From NCBI GenBank assembly GCA_039519185.1, contig CM076846.1:127910182-127974181 (forward strand): a stretch of 64,000 nucleotides of DNA. The letters run 5' to 3'. Under the pieces are notes generated by a model that worked only from the letters and a program-made list of their open reading frames with translations, was not told where the DNA came from and made no database searches. This document shows, piece by piece, positions 45,491 to 56,224 of this stretch; position 1 is the first letter of the stretch; each line of letters opens with the position of its first letter. The translations under genes and the position numbers were made by a program. The stretch is from Astragalus membranaceus. Its lineage: Eukaryota; Streptophyta; Magnoliopsida; Fabales; Fabaceae.

Positions 45491-47086
45491 ATGAGCAATG
45501 GGATTGGAGCACTACTGAACAATCCAGTTCAGGTCAGTTTTTTGAGCAAGAAGGCACAGACTCTGCACCCTGAAATACTCCATCAGAATGAAGACAATTC
45601 TGATCTTGAAGATATGCCTGATATGCACAATCCAGATCTACCTCCTCAAAATGAGGAGCCTGAAACTCCAAGTCCAGAACCTGTGCAACCAGAATTGGCA
45701 AGAGGACAGAGGCTGAGACAACCACCTAGAAGGTTGGCAGACTTTGAACTTGTGACTGACAGTGAAGTAAATGAAGAAGGAGATATTATTCACTATGCTA
45801 TGCTAGCTGATGCAGAACCTATAGACCATTATGAAGCTCTAAAACAGGAAAAGTGGAGACTGGCAATGGTTGAAGAGCTGAACTCTATTGAGAAGAATGG
45901 TACTTGGTCTCTAACTCAGCTACCTAAGGGAAAGAAAGCCATCAGTGTGAAGTGGATCTTCAAACTGAAGCTGGATCCTAAGGGTGACATTGTAAAATAC
46001 AAAGCTAGGTTGGTGGCTAGAGGTTTTCAACAGAACGAAGGCATTGACTACACTGAAGTATTTTCCCCAGTTGCAAGGCATGAAACCAAAAGGTTGGTGA
46101 CTGCCCTGGCTTGCAACAAAGGGTGGAAACTCTACCACATGGATGTTAAATCAGCTTTTCTGAATGGGCCACTTGAAGAAACAGTGTTCATCAAGCAGCC
46201 ACCTGGTTTTGAAGTTAAAGGCAAGGAGGGTATGGTATTTCAACTACACAAGGCCCTATATGGGTTGAAACAGGCTCCAAGAGCCTGGAACAAGAGAATT
46301 GACCTGTTTTTCACTGAAAATGGTTTCACCAAATGTTCAAATGAATATGGGGTCTATGTAAAGGGAAACCTACAAAGCTATCTCCTACTGGTATGCCTGT
46401 ATGTAGATGATCTACTTGTCACAGGAAACTGTGCCAAGGAGATTGACTGCTTCAAAGCCTCTATGAAACAGGAATTTGAAATGACAGACCTAGGCAAGCT
46501 GGCCTACTTCCTAGGGCTGGAGTTTCTAAGATTACCTGAGGGCATTATTCTACATCAACTTAAGTATGCCAAAGAGATTTTGGCAAGATTTGATTTGGCA
46601 GAATGCAACTCTGCCAGCAACCCAGCAGAGGGTGTTTTGGGAAGAAAGGAAGCTGAACTGGGCTGCAAAGTGGATGCTACTTACTATAGGGAGATGATTG
46701 GCTCTTTAAGATATCTGTGTCACAGCAGACCAGATATCTTATTTGCTACTGGTATGGTAAGTAGATTCATGAATGAACCCAGACAAATACACTTAAATGC
46801 TGCAAAACGAATATTGAGGTACATCAAAGGTACACTCAATTATGGTATGTTCTTTCCTAAGAAATATGATGATAATAAGCTAAGCCTAGTGGGATTCTCT
46901 GACTCTGACTGGTGTGGAGACCAGGTGGACAGGAGAAGTACCTCTGGGTACCTCTTTAAGTTTCAGGGAGCTTCCATATCTTGGAGCTCCAAGAAACAGA
47001 ATATTGTGGCTCTGTCCTCCTGTGAGGCAGAGTATGTTGCTGCAACTCAAGCAGCATGGTTGGAAGCATTAATCAAAGAACTATAG
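45491..47086 (+). pseudogene. Copia reverse transcriptase and RNase H (F)
   Basis: The 531-residue frame encodes a copia RT (VKWIFKLKLDPKG, YHMDVKSAFLNG, YGLKQAPRAW, catalytic CLYVDDLLVTG) and RNase H (GFSDSDWCGD, RRSTSGYLF, SSCEAEYVA). It is cut by TAG at 47084-47086, after which reading continues in the same frame. The ATG at 45491 is not the original start; it is only the first Met after the frameshift. Confidence 0.93.
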
Positions 47087-47341
47087 GTTGAACTCAGTCA
47101 ACCACCTACAGTGATGATAGACAACAAGTCAGCACTTAGTCTAGCAAGGAACCCGGGTTCACATGGCAGAACACAACACATCCAAGCAAGGTTTCACTAC
47201 CTAAGGGAGCAAGTAACTAATGAAAGGCTACAAGTGGATTACTGTTCTACAAAGGAGCAGCTAGCTAATCTATTCACAAAGGCTCTCAAAGGAGAAACCT
47301 TTGTGAGACTTAGAAGAGAGATTGGACTGGTTGCTTTCTAA
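47087..47341 (+). pseudogene. RNase H C-terminus of F after the premature stop
   Basis: It is in frame with the preceding part and encodes the last RNase H motif (MIDNKSALSLA), the HIQARFHYLRE helix and the usual LANLFTKAL ending, with a normal stop. A purine-rich tract AAATTAAGGGAAGG (47483-47496) precedes the 3' LTR. Confidence 0.9.
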
Positions 47342-47496
47342 CTAAGAAAGCAGCCCTACAGCTACTACTTGGGGGCTTGTCCCAAGTGTTTTTTCAAATG
47401 ACTATTCCAGTGGTCGGTCCTGATGATTATCCTATCTCTCTACTTTTATTTCAGTTTTAGGGTTCCTAAGTATAGTTTTTTAAAATTAAGGGAAGG

Positions 47497-48758
47497 TATT
47501 GGATTTAATTTCAAAAATCTAATACTGATTAACCTAACAGCTATATCAGTTATATTAGCTGTTATTACAAGTTGAAAGTAGTTAAAGTTGTTACAAACTT
47601 AACAACTGTAACTAACTTAGAAGTTTCTTAAACTACATAACAAACTTTCAGTCTATTCCTGTATATAAATAGAGGACCTTCAGTCCATTGTAAATACAGA
47701 ATTTATGCAATAAAATTTTACTAAGCATTTACAGTTTTACACCCTATAGTCTCTGTTTCCTTTCCGTCTGTGTAGCTATCATTCTTGTTCATCTTCAAAA
47801 GTTGGGCGTGAGCCAGGAACTTCAGTAAGTGGCTGATATCAAAACCTCACAAACAAAAAAAGAACAAACAGTGTGTTAGTATAGTTCTTTCAGTGACTGA
47901 GAATCAAACACATAAGTGAAAATCAGAGAGAGAGGGTGAGGTGGTTTACCTGTTTCTTAAGGAAGAAACAAATCTGGAATCTGTGTATGTTCTTCAACGC
48001 GTGAAGAACCATTTCCATCAAGCTCAGTTCATACAAACAGCAACAAACAAGTGTCAAAGGGTTTCTGTGTGAAACAGAAACTAAACAACAATCAAAGGTA
48101 AAGATCAAGTGTGATTTTTCCTGCTGAAGCTTCTCAGAAGCAGATCCTTCAAGATCTGTACCTGTAAAGCACAAATACGTAGTTAGGGTTTTGTCAAAAC
48201 AAAACAGAAAAGAAAGAAAGATCAGATCAGTGTTTACCTTCTGAAACTGTTAAAGAAAACTTGTCATCAAGCTTCGTGTACCAGTAACAGAATGAGCATC
48301 ACCGAAGCCTCAAGAAACCACTATCCTCAGATCAGTGACGACTCAGGTGTTAACCTAAGTGGTTTCTTCGCATCATTGTCATCAAGGATCATCATCGGAG
48401 GAGAGGGACGAGCGTTTCAGCACATCATCGCTGCCGGAGCAGCAAGAGCACTGAAACAGCAGGCAAGGGTCTGAGAGAGAAGAAGAAAGAGGCCAAGAAT
48501 CGAAGCAAGAACAAGAAGAAACAGTTTCTTGGTTTCTGATAGAAACCCTAAATCAAGCATTTTATTCACCGGGTCAGAGCGCAACCCGCGTGTTGCTACA
48601 GCAACCGGGTCCTGGGTGCCGCATGGACTGTAGCCGACCCAGTAGCAATACAAGTGGATTAAGCAATTGGGCCTACACCTGATAGTGTTGTTTGCACCCC
48701 TGTGTTCTATTATACAACCTGCAAGCAATACAACATCAATTAGTTCAAAAATTCAACA
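47497..48758 (+). repeat. 3' LTR of element F
   Basis: It is the same length as the 5' LTR (1,262 bp), with scattered substitutions and no indel that I could see. The TATTGG start is shared with the 5' LTR. Confidence 0.95.
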
Positions 48759-48763
48759 GCATC

Positions 48764-48846
48764 GACCGCAATACGCATCGCAGCGACCGCAATGGCCGCA
48801 ACCGCAACTGCCGCAACCTCAACCGCGACCGCAATTTGAAACCCTG
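48764..48846 (+). repeat. Right subterminal region and terminal repeat of the hAT
   Basis: It contains eight or so CCGCAA-like hexamers and ends in the right terminal inverted repeat (48829-48846). Reversed, that reads CAGGGTTTCAAATTGCGG, matching the left end at 16 of 18 bases. GCTCTCAA follows directly. Confidence 0.9.
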
Positions 48847-48854
48847 GCTCTCAA

Positions 48855-49736
48855 TTTATTTTCCAGCTTCAAGTCTCATAGTGAAGAGTTTGATTTGGTT
48901 TTGTTCCCTTAACTCCATATTCGAACTGAACAAATGCATACATAGCTTATGGTTGATTACGGCCAAAAGAAAGTGATGATCAACTAACATCCAATAACCA
49001 TGGAACATGGAATTTGCAATTCTTAGTCACTTGAACGAGGCATACACGGGATGTATGAAGAGTTGAATAAGGCAGACAAAGGATGTCATGAGGAGAAACG
49101 TGACTTGGCCAATACATGAGGCTTTTAATATTTAAAATGAAAGATGAAGTGACAATAATCAAATAAAAACACTACTTCTAAATGCTAGGAGATAGCTTAA
49201 CGTATAGTCGGACTCATGGAAGATGTGTGGATTCTCAGAGGACGGAAGCTAACATATGCTTCCATAGGATAGGTTAAAAAAAGGGAAATAGAGATAATGA
49301 ATTATATGATCAGGGCTGCGACTTGCTTGAGGAAAGAAACTGAAGTGGGAAATTTGGGTAAAGTCTAAACGGTGGGCTTGATCCGTGACGTTGCAAAAAT
49401 TCAGCCCACTGCATGGGATGTAGGAAGTAAGAACAGGGTGCTACGTATTAAAAGTCTATAACTCGTTTATATCATTTTCAAAGCGTTTTTTTTCTTTTAA
49501 CCAATAAATTAAACTTGAACACTTTTATATTGAAATTTGCAACTTCAAAATATTAATAGTTTATCAAGATAATTATTTATAACATAAATAATCAAAATAA
49601 GAATTAATTAAAAGGCAACTAGTCATTTGTTAATCTCAAATCGATCTTTCACAAAAAAAAATCAAAATAATTTTTATGGCATATACACACACAAAATTTG
49701 CTGAAAATAATAGGATTCAAAAATTGGGGTGTTACA
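48855..49736 (-). repeat. Block 3 of inferred disrupted LTR J
   Basis: Non-coding AT-rich sequence that would be continuous with 24879-25374 before the hAT entered. Its right edge reads TGTAACACCCC on the minus strand, the usual LTR start in this group. To its right the decayed gag of H begins abruptly, as expected if J inserted into H. Assignment is tentative. Confidence 0.4.
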
Positions 49737-50533
49737 GGGAGACTGAGACGTAATCATCAACCAATACCTGAGACTCCTCAAAATTCTTGTCCTGAATGGA
49801 TGCAGCCTTTTCTCCAAAATATGCAAGCTTAACAACAGATGAACCAACAAATGATGCAAAATCAGCAGATGATGATGCAACAAATGTTTAATGGTCAACA
49901 GAATCCTCAGGCACTACAGCCTCAGGTTGATCCTCTCCAGGCTTATTCTAAATTTTACAAGTTGCATCCTTCTGAGTTCAAAGGAGGACCTGAAGCTGTG
50001 GAAGCTCAACACTGGATGAATGATATAGAGAAGATTTTCGGGACTCTTCAAATTAATGATGATGATGATGATAAGGTCAGGTTGGCTACCCATATGCTGA
50101 AGGGAGAAGCTGATATATGGTGGAGAAATGCTCATGCACTAATGGAGAATCAAGGGAGACCTGTAACTTGGGATAATTTTCATCAAATGTTCTTTGATCA
50201 ATTCTTTCTGATGGCCATGAAGACAGAAAAGGAAGAAGAATTCCTTGTTCTCAAGCAAATTGATATGTCAATAGCTCAGTACACCACCAAGTTTGAAGAG
50301 TTGTCTGAATTCTATGAATTAGCTGCTTATGCACCGAATGACCAGTGGAAGATCAACACGTACAACATGGATTGAGGGAGGATATTCCTCACAACTTAGG
50401 TTCATTTGCTTGTTCCAGTTATGCTACTCTGGTGCAGCAAGCATAAGTTGTAGAAGGAGATCTGAGGAAGTTATATGCTAGCAAGAGGGACTTCGGTTAT
50501 GGCAAGAAGGGTGTTGGATCTTCTAATCCTCAG
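49737..50533 (+). pseudogene. Gag of H, decayed
   Basis: A Gln/Met-rich N-terminal stretch is followed by the retrotransposon gag domain (KLHPSEFKGGPEA, THMLKGEADIWW, YTTKFEELSEFY). Defects are TAA at 49830-49832, a one-base loss near 50373 and TAA at 50444-50446, each probably from Gln codons for the two stops. The best open piece is 49839-50375. The initiator region has been lost. Confidence 0.85.
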
Positions 50534-51392
50534 ATGGGACCGAAAGTAAATCGCAACAAAGGGAAACAAGTCCAGAAGTCAGATTCCAAGAAATTTGGGC
50601 CTTGTTCTAAATGTGGAAGATTTCATACGGGTGGATGTCGCGTCGGAACTACTCAATGTTACTATTGTAAGCAGGATGGTCATTATGCTAATAATTGTCC
50701 AGCAAGACAGAGAGCTCGGTCGGGAATTACAGCTCCAATTCAAGGGAGAGTGTACACCCTAGATAAAAGAAAAGTCAAGCCTTCTGACTATCTGTTAATA
50801 GGTACGGGATCTCTTTTCTATAAGCCTATTAATATCTTGTATGATTCCGGTGCCACGCATTTATTCATAGCAACATCATGTGCTGAACGATTGGGTTTAA
50901 CTTTAACACAGCTACCCCAACCGAATACTATTTTCTCGGCAGCTGAGGGAAGAGTTGAGACCCAGGCCCTATGTTAAAATTGTTTTCTTATGGTAGGAGA
51001 TAGGACATTCGTGATGGATTTTGTTTGTTTGTCGATGAAGGGTATGGACATCGTTTTGGGAATGACTTGGTTGTCCGCCAACCATGTCACTTTGGATTGT
51101 TTCAATAGAACCATTAGTTTTGCTTCTGAATCGGTCGAATTGCCTGCACGGCCTACAGCTGACTCCAAAGGCATAATCTCTTTTACTTCAGCAAGTCAAA
51201 GTCAGTTTCAAGGAGCAGAGGCCTATGTCATGATGTTATCATCCACTTCTGAAACAGGTTTAGATCTCACTTTCGTTCATGTTGTTAATGAGTTCCTTGA
51301 TGTCTTTCCTAATGAAGCGTCATCTTTACCTCCGGATCATGAAGTTGAATTCTTGATAGAATTTGTGCCGGGCAAGGGACCCATTTTCCATT
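50534..51392 (+). pseudogene. Zinc knuckles and protease of H
   Basis: A degenerate knuckle (CSKCGRFHTGGC) and a full one (CYYCKQDGHYANNC) precede the protease with active site YDSGATHLFI. TAA at 50975-50977 interrupts it, and the same frame continues (VGDRTFVMDFVCL). A one-base insertion near 51385 shifts the frame ahead of RT. Confidence 0.88.
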
Positions 51393-52619
51393 GCTCCTTA
51401 TAGGATGTCTCCATTAGAACTAAAAGAACTCAAGTCCCAACTTGAAGAACTCATTTCCAAGAAATTCATCCGACTGAGTGCCTCACCATGGGGTGCTCCG
51501 GTTTTGTTAGTTAAAAAGAAAGACGGTGGCATGAGGTTGTGTATCGACTATCGACAACTCAACAAGATAACAATCAAGAATAAGTATCCATTGCCAAGGA
51601 TCGATGATTTACTCGTTCAACTTCGAGGAGCAGCAATATTTTCAAAGATTGACTTGAGGTCAGGATACCATTAAATCAAGGTGCGAGCATTGGATATTCC
51701 AAAAACAGCATTCCGTACTAGATATGGACACTTTGAGTTTGTAGTGATGCCGTTCGGATTGACCAATACTCCGGCAGTGTTTATGGATTATATGAATAGT
51801 GTTTTTCATCAGTATCTGGATCAGTTTGTGGTGGTATTCATCGACGATATCTTAGTATACTCTAAGACAATTGAGGATCACGTGCAACATCTTCGGATTG
51901 TTCTTAAAGTACTTCGAGAAAATCAGTTGTACGCTAAACCTTCGAAATGTGACTTTTGGATGTCCGAAATAAAATTGCTAGGGCATGTAATCTCTCAAAG
52001 TGGTGTAGTAGTGGACCTAAGTAAAGTTGAGGCAGTGTTGAATTGGGAACGGCCATCCATGGTTACCGAAGTGAGAAGCTTCTTGGGTTTAGCAGGGTAC
52101 TACAGAAGGTTTATTCAGGGATTCTCACAATTGGTACTTCCACTTACTCGATTGACTCGCAAGGATCAACCGTTTGTGTGGGACTCCGATTGTGAGGAAT
52201 GCTTTATGGAATTAAAGGGACGATTGACATCCGCTTCGATTCTCACTCTTCCGGACCCGACTCTAGGGTTTCAGATTTATAGTGATGCTTCAGGGAAAGG
52301 TTTGGGGTGTGTTTTGATGCAGGATCGTCAAGTGGTTGCGTATGCTTCAAGAAAATTAAAGACGCATGAAGCGAACTATCCTACCTATGATTTGGAGCTA
52401 GCTGCTATTGTATACGCACTGAAGATTTGGAGACATTACCTTTATGGTTCTCATTTTGAAGTCTTTAGTGATCACAGAAGTTTAAAATATCTGTTTGATC
52501 AGAAGGAGTTGAATAATCGGCAATGCAGGTGGGTAAATTTTTTGAAGGATTATGACTTTGAGTTGAAATATCATCCAGGAAAGGCTAATGTGGTAGCTGA
52601 TGCTTTAAGTAGAAAATAA
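51393..52619 (+). pseudogene. Reverse transcriptase and RNase H of H
   Basis: RT and RNase H are complete apart from two TAA stops (51672-51674 in DLRSGYH-IKV and 52617-52619 after ADALSRK). The catalytic FIDDILVYSK, RNase H YSDASGKGLG and FSDHRSLKYLF motifs are intact. Both stops look like CAA-to-TAA changes. Confidence 0.92.
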
Positions 52620-53777
52620 TTGCATACCGCCTCATTGATGATTCATGAAATGGCTCTTCTTGAGTCTTTCAGGGATCTCAATTTGGAGGTAAGAACCAAG
52701 AGGAATAGATTGGTGTTGAGCCACATTCGAATCTCTAGTTCATTAAGGGATTCTATTCGCTTAGCACAAGGAGTTGATGTAGATCTTCAAGCACGGAAAG
52801 TGTTGCCTGATTTCACTGAAGACAGTGACGGTATGATTTGTTTCAATGGAAGGATTTGTGTACCAAATAATGATGAAATCAAGAGACATGTTTTAGAGGA
52901 AGCACACAAGAGCCAGTATTCCATACATCCTGGATATACCAAGAAGTATAGGGATATTAAGCAGATGTATTTGTGGCCTGGAAAGAAGGTGGATATCGCA
53001 GAATTTGTGTCTCGATTCTTAACTTGTCAAAAGGTTAAGACCGAACCCCAAAGACCCGCAGGTTTGATGCAGCCTTTGAAAATTCCAGAATGGAAGTGGA
53101 AGAGTATTTCAATGGATTTTGTGATGGGACTACCTCGGTCCCGAGCCAGCAATAACTCAATATGGGTAGTTGTGGATCGACTGACGAAGTCAGCTCACTT
53201 TGTTCCAGTCCGTTCCAACTATTCAGTTTACAGATTAGCAGAAGAGTATCTTAAACACATAGTGAAACTGCATGGAATTCCTGTTAGTATTGTTTCCGAC
53301 CGTGAACCAAAGTTTGCTTCAAAGTTTTGGAGAGCTTTGAACTCGGCCTTGGGAACTAAAGTTTATATGAGTACAGTTTATCATCCACAGTCAGATGGCC
53401 AGACTGAAAGAACTATTCAGACATTGGAGGACATGCTTCGAGCATGTGTGCTTGATAGTGATGGCAAATGGGAAGATCATCTTCCATTGGTTGAATTCTC
53501 TTACAACAACAGTTATCATTCTAGTATTGGAATGGCTCCTAATGAGGCATTGTACGGGAGCTAGTGTCGGACCCCGCTTTGTTGGTGGGATGTGAGCGAA
53601 GGAAAACTATTGGGACCGAATTTGGTTCAAGAGACTACCGAAAAGATTCATCAAATCACAGAAAGAATGAATGCGTCTCAGAGTCGCCAAAAGAGTTACG
53701 CTGACAAACGGAGAAGACCGTTAGAATTTGATGAAGGAGATCATGTTTTCCTCAAGGTTACTCCTACTACGGGTATT
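52620..53777 (+). pseudogene. Integrase of H, interrupted by D
   Basis: It has the zinc site (HKSQYSIHPG, LTCQK) and the core triad in SMDFVMGLP, VSDREPKF and SDGQTERTI. TAG at 53562-53564 breaks the frame. At 53777, after the codons for TPTTGI, element D follows; the reading continues at 62341. Confidence 0.92.
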
Positions 53778-53989
53778 TGTAACATCCGCAAAATAATTAA
53801 TAGAATTATTTGGGTGCTAACCCAATTAAATTAATTTAGTACCCGACTGGTAAATTTATTGAGTGCTAAAATTAATTATTGGTTGTCATCGGATCGTTAA
53901 CCGGATAATACGGGTCAAGGAAGTTTTGGAATCGAAATAGGAGATTTCGATCAATATGGTAATTTGACCGCGTTACAACTTAAATATTA

Positions 53990-54082
<93 letters not shown>
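53990..54082. repeat. TA microsatellite in the 5' LTR of D
   Basis: About 93 bp of nearly pure TA; the 3' LTR has about 58 bp (60154-60211). It sits where a TATA box would be expected, upstream of the GA-rich leader. The length difference arose after insertion or during reverse transcription. Confidence 0.95.
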
Positions 54083-54086
<4 letters not shown>

Positions 54087-54680
54087 ACGGGTGTGTGTGT
54101 GAGAGGAGAAAGAATTAATTGAAAGGAAAGAAAAGAAAGAAAGAGGGGCGAGAAACAGAGAGGAGAAGAAAAAAGGAAAAGAAGAGAGAAAGAATGGGAG
54201 AGGAGGAAGAAGAGGAAAAAGGAAGGGTTTACGCTCATCGAAACGACTTCCTTCCAACACGAAAAACGTTCAGCGTTACTTCCTCTTCATTTTGGTACCA
54301 AAATCTTCATCATCAACTCACTCTCCTCAAATCCACCATTTTCGATTTGGAGCTCTAAAGTGAGGTCTAGATGGTTGAAGCTCAAGGACAACTTGGGATG
54401 GTGGTTGGCGCGAACCCAAGGATGATGGATCGTTGATTGGAAGCGAGTTGAGTGATTTGGGGATTGAAAATCAAATTGGGGTTTTTGGTGAATAGTGGTT
54501 TGAGATTGAAGAAGATGATGAATAGTGCCCATGGAGGATTTCGAGGAATTCTGCATTCCGGTCAAAAGCGGTTTCGTGATCGAGTGGGAAGCTTTGGAAG
54601 CGGATCGGGTGTCGCCGGAGCGGGGAATATTCGTGTGGTTACTCGGTGGATTCGGCCCGCTCGTGGTTCACGCTTCAAGG

Positions 54681-55861
54681 GTGAGTTCTACTCACGTTTA
54701 GGATTTTACGTTTCGAATTAATTGATTTAACGTTTTATCGCTTTCGCTGGACTGGAATATTTCTGGATATTGTCTGTTTCGGGTTAGGAATCGATCGAAG
54801 CGAGTCTCGAGTTGCGTTGAGTTGAAATGGAATTTTTGGCGATTTGATTTCGAAAGATTTTGACTTAAAAACCGTTAATTGGAAAATGTGTTGTTTTTGA
54901 TACAATCCGTTTTGATTGAGTTTTGATTGGATTGATTGATTGTGTGGTTTGTATTGGTTGTCAAATCTGTTTTCAGTCGGAACGAAAATCGGAATTGAGC
55001 AGAATAGCAAATTTCGCAAGAAAACGGAAAACCTGCACTTTTCTGCAGAGGGTCGCGTCGCGACCCGTCCCTTTCGCGTCGCGACCTGGCCCAGTTTTGT
55101 CACGCAAAAACTTTCTGTCGTTTTTCGCGTCGCGACGGTAGCAGTTCGCGTCGCGACGCTTTGCAGATTTTCAACAGTTTTTCACTGCTTTTGTTTTCGC
55201 GATATCTTTTGATCCGGGAACCCGATTGAGGTGTTCTAAGATGCGTTGAAAAGCTTATTCAGAGGCCTAACTGAATATTCTAGTTTTAAGGCAAAATAAA
55301 CTGTTTTCGAAGTTGAAAATTGTGTCGAAAAGAGGTAAATTAGAGTGCGAGTGTGAACTTGGTTTTTTAAAAGCGTGGGTTAAGTGTTCGACTGGTTATT
55401 TGAGGTGATGGACCCTGAGTTCATATGATTACAGACCTGTGTGTGTATATGTATCGAGTTGGGTGACGACCCATGTGTAACATACTAGGCAGGGCAGTCA
55501 TGATCCCTTACCCTAGGCTCCATGCCAATGGGAGAATGTACTATTGGTAGGGGGGTTCACCGGGAGTAGCGGTTACGCGGTCGGTGTTATGTTAAATTAA
55601 TTGTAGTACGGTTCACCGGGAGTAGCGGTTACGCAGTCGGTGTCGTACTAAGTTATAGCAAATTCCCCGGGAGTAGCGGTTACGCAGTCGGTGGAATGCT
55701 ATGTGTAAAATAATGCGGTTCATCAGGAGTAGCGGTTACGCAGTCGATGCCGTGTTGAGATAAAAAAAAAATGTTTTAAACTAGTACCGAGAGAGCTAGT
55801 AGGGGTTACGGTAGGACTCACTGAGATTGTATCTCACTGTTTAAATGTTGTTGTTTTACAG
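54681..55861 (+). other. Predicted leader intron in the 5' LTR of D
   Basis: The donor AAGG|GTGAGT lies in the perfect palindrome GTGAGTTCTACTCAC. The acceptor TTGTTGTTTTACAG|AGACACAGG resembles those of A and B. The 3' LTR keeps both sites (60809 and 61988). About 1.18 kb would be removed. Confidence 0.45.
55554..55755 (+). repeat. Four tandem repeats in LTR D
   Basis: Units share CGGGAGTAGCGGTTACGCRG followed by TCGGTG and lie about 53-60 bp apart. The 3' LTR carries the same four with a few substitutions (about 61682-61880). Confidence 0.9.
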
Positions 55862-56212
55862 AGACACAGGGGCAGTGGAAATCCAAGAGGCACGAGTAGG
55901 TTGGGCTCGGACTGGTTGCTGATAGCCTAGCTTTATGTTTAAGCTTATTTCCCTTTTGTTGTCTGTATACTAAAACATTATGTATTTAGTGTATATCTTT
56001 CTTCCGCTTTCTTGTATGATACTGAATGCTATAAATGCTGATGGTATATGGTCTGAGAACCATATTGTCTTGTTGTAAATAAGACTGTTTGGGTTTTATT
56101 CAGCGAAAAATTTATAGTGATATTCAGTGTCTAAGCAGGAAATATATCTCTGATGTGTTACTAAGGTGCACTTGGATATTTTTAGTAGATAGAAATACCG
56201 GGGTGTTACTGT

Positions 56213-56224
56213 TGGTATCAGAGC
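56213..56224 (+). promoter_or_regulatory. Primer binding site of D (initiator tRNA-Met)
   Basis: TGGTATCAGAGC two bases after the LTR end; the downstream AGTTCGACCTAGTCGGACTT resembles the post-primer sequence of A. Confidence 0.9.

Larger units (their letters stand above)
41714..48758 (+). mobile_element. Element F: Ty1/copia retrotransposon inside the hAT
   Basis: Two 1,262-bp LTRs flank gag, protease, integrase, RT and RNase H in the copia order. The duplication GCATC (41709-41713 and 48759-48763) fixes the ends. The LTRs begin TATTGG and end CAACA, so the termini are TA...CA instead of TG...CA. I count about 27 LTR differences by eye (about 2%), an age between those of C and A. Two frameshifts and one stop inactivate the polyprotein. 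Confidence 0.95.
25383..48846 (+). mobile_element. hAT DNA transposon, broken by nested insertions
   Basis: A perfect 8-bp duplication, GCTCTCAA at 25375-25382 and 48847-48854, brackets the element. Its ends are inverted repeats beginning CARGGTTTCAA. The transposase gene inside has a BED finger, a DUF659 region and the hAT dimerisation domain. Without elements E (28298-40210, duplication TAAAG) and F (41714-48758, duplication GCATC) it would be about 4.5 kb. It is non-autonomous now: the gene carries a stop, a frameshift, a lost zinc ligand and two insertions. The ends are still intact and could be recognised by a related transposase. Confidence 0.93.
53778..56210 (+). repeat. 5' LTR of element D
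   Basis: Landmarks in order: a TA microsatellite (53990-54082), a GA-rich leader (about 54110-54225), donor inside GTGAGTTCTACTCAC (54681), TCGCGTCGCGAC boxes (55046-55165), the GGGTGACGACCC block (55455-55528), four tandem repeats (55554-55755) and acceptor (55861). The last base is T where the 3' LTR has A. Short frames inside it recur in the 3' LTR only because the copies are nearly identical. Confidence 0.95.

Noticed and set aside
53973..54260. Minus-strand frames with Tyr-Ile repeats over the TA microsatellite (also 60137-60388)
   Set aside because: Simple-sequence artefacts.
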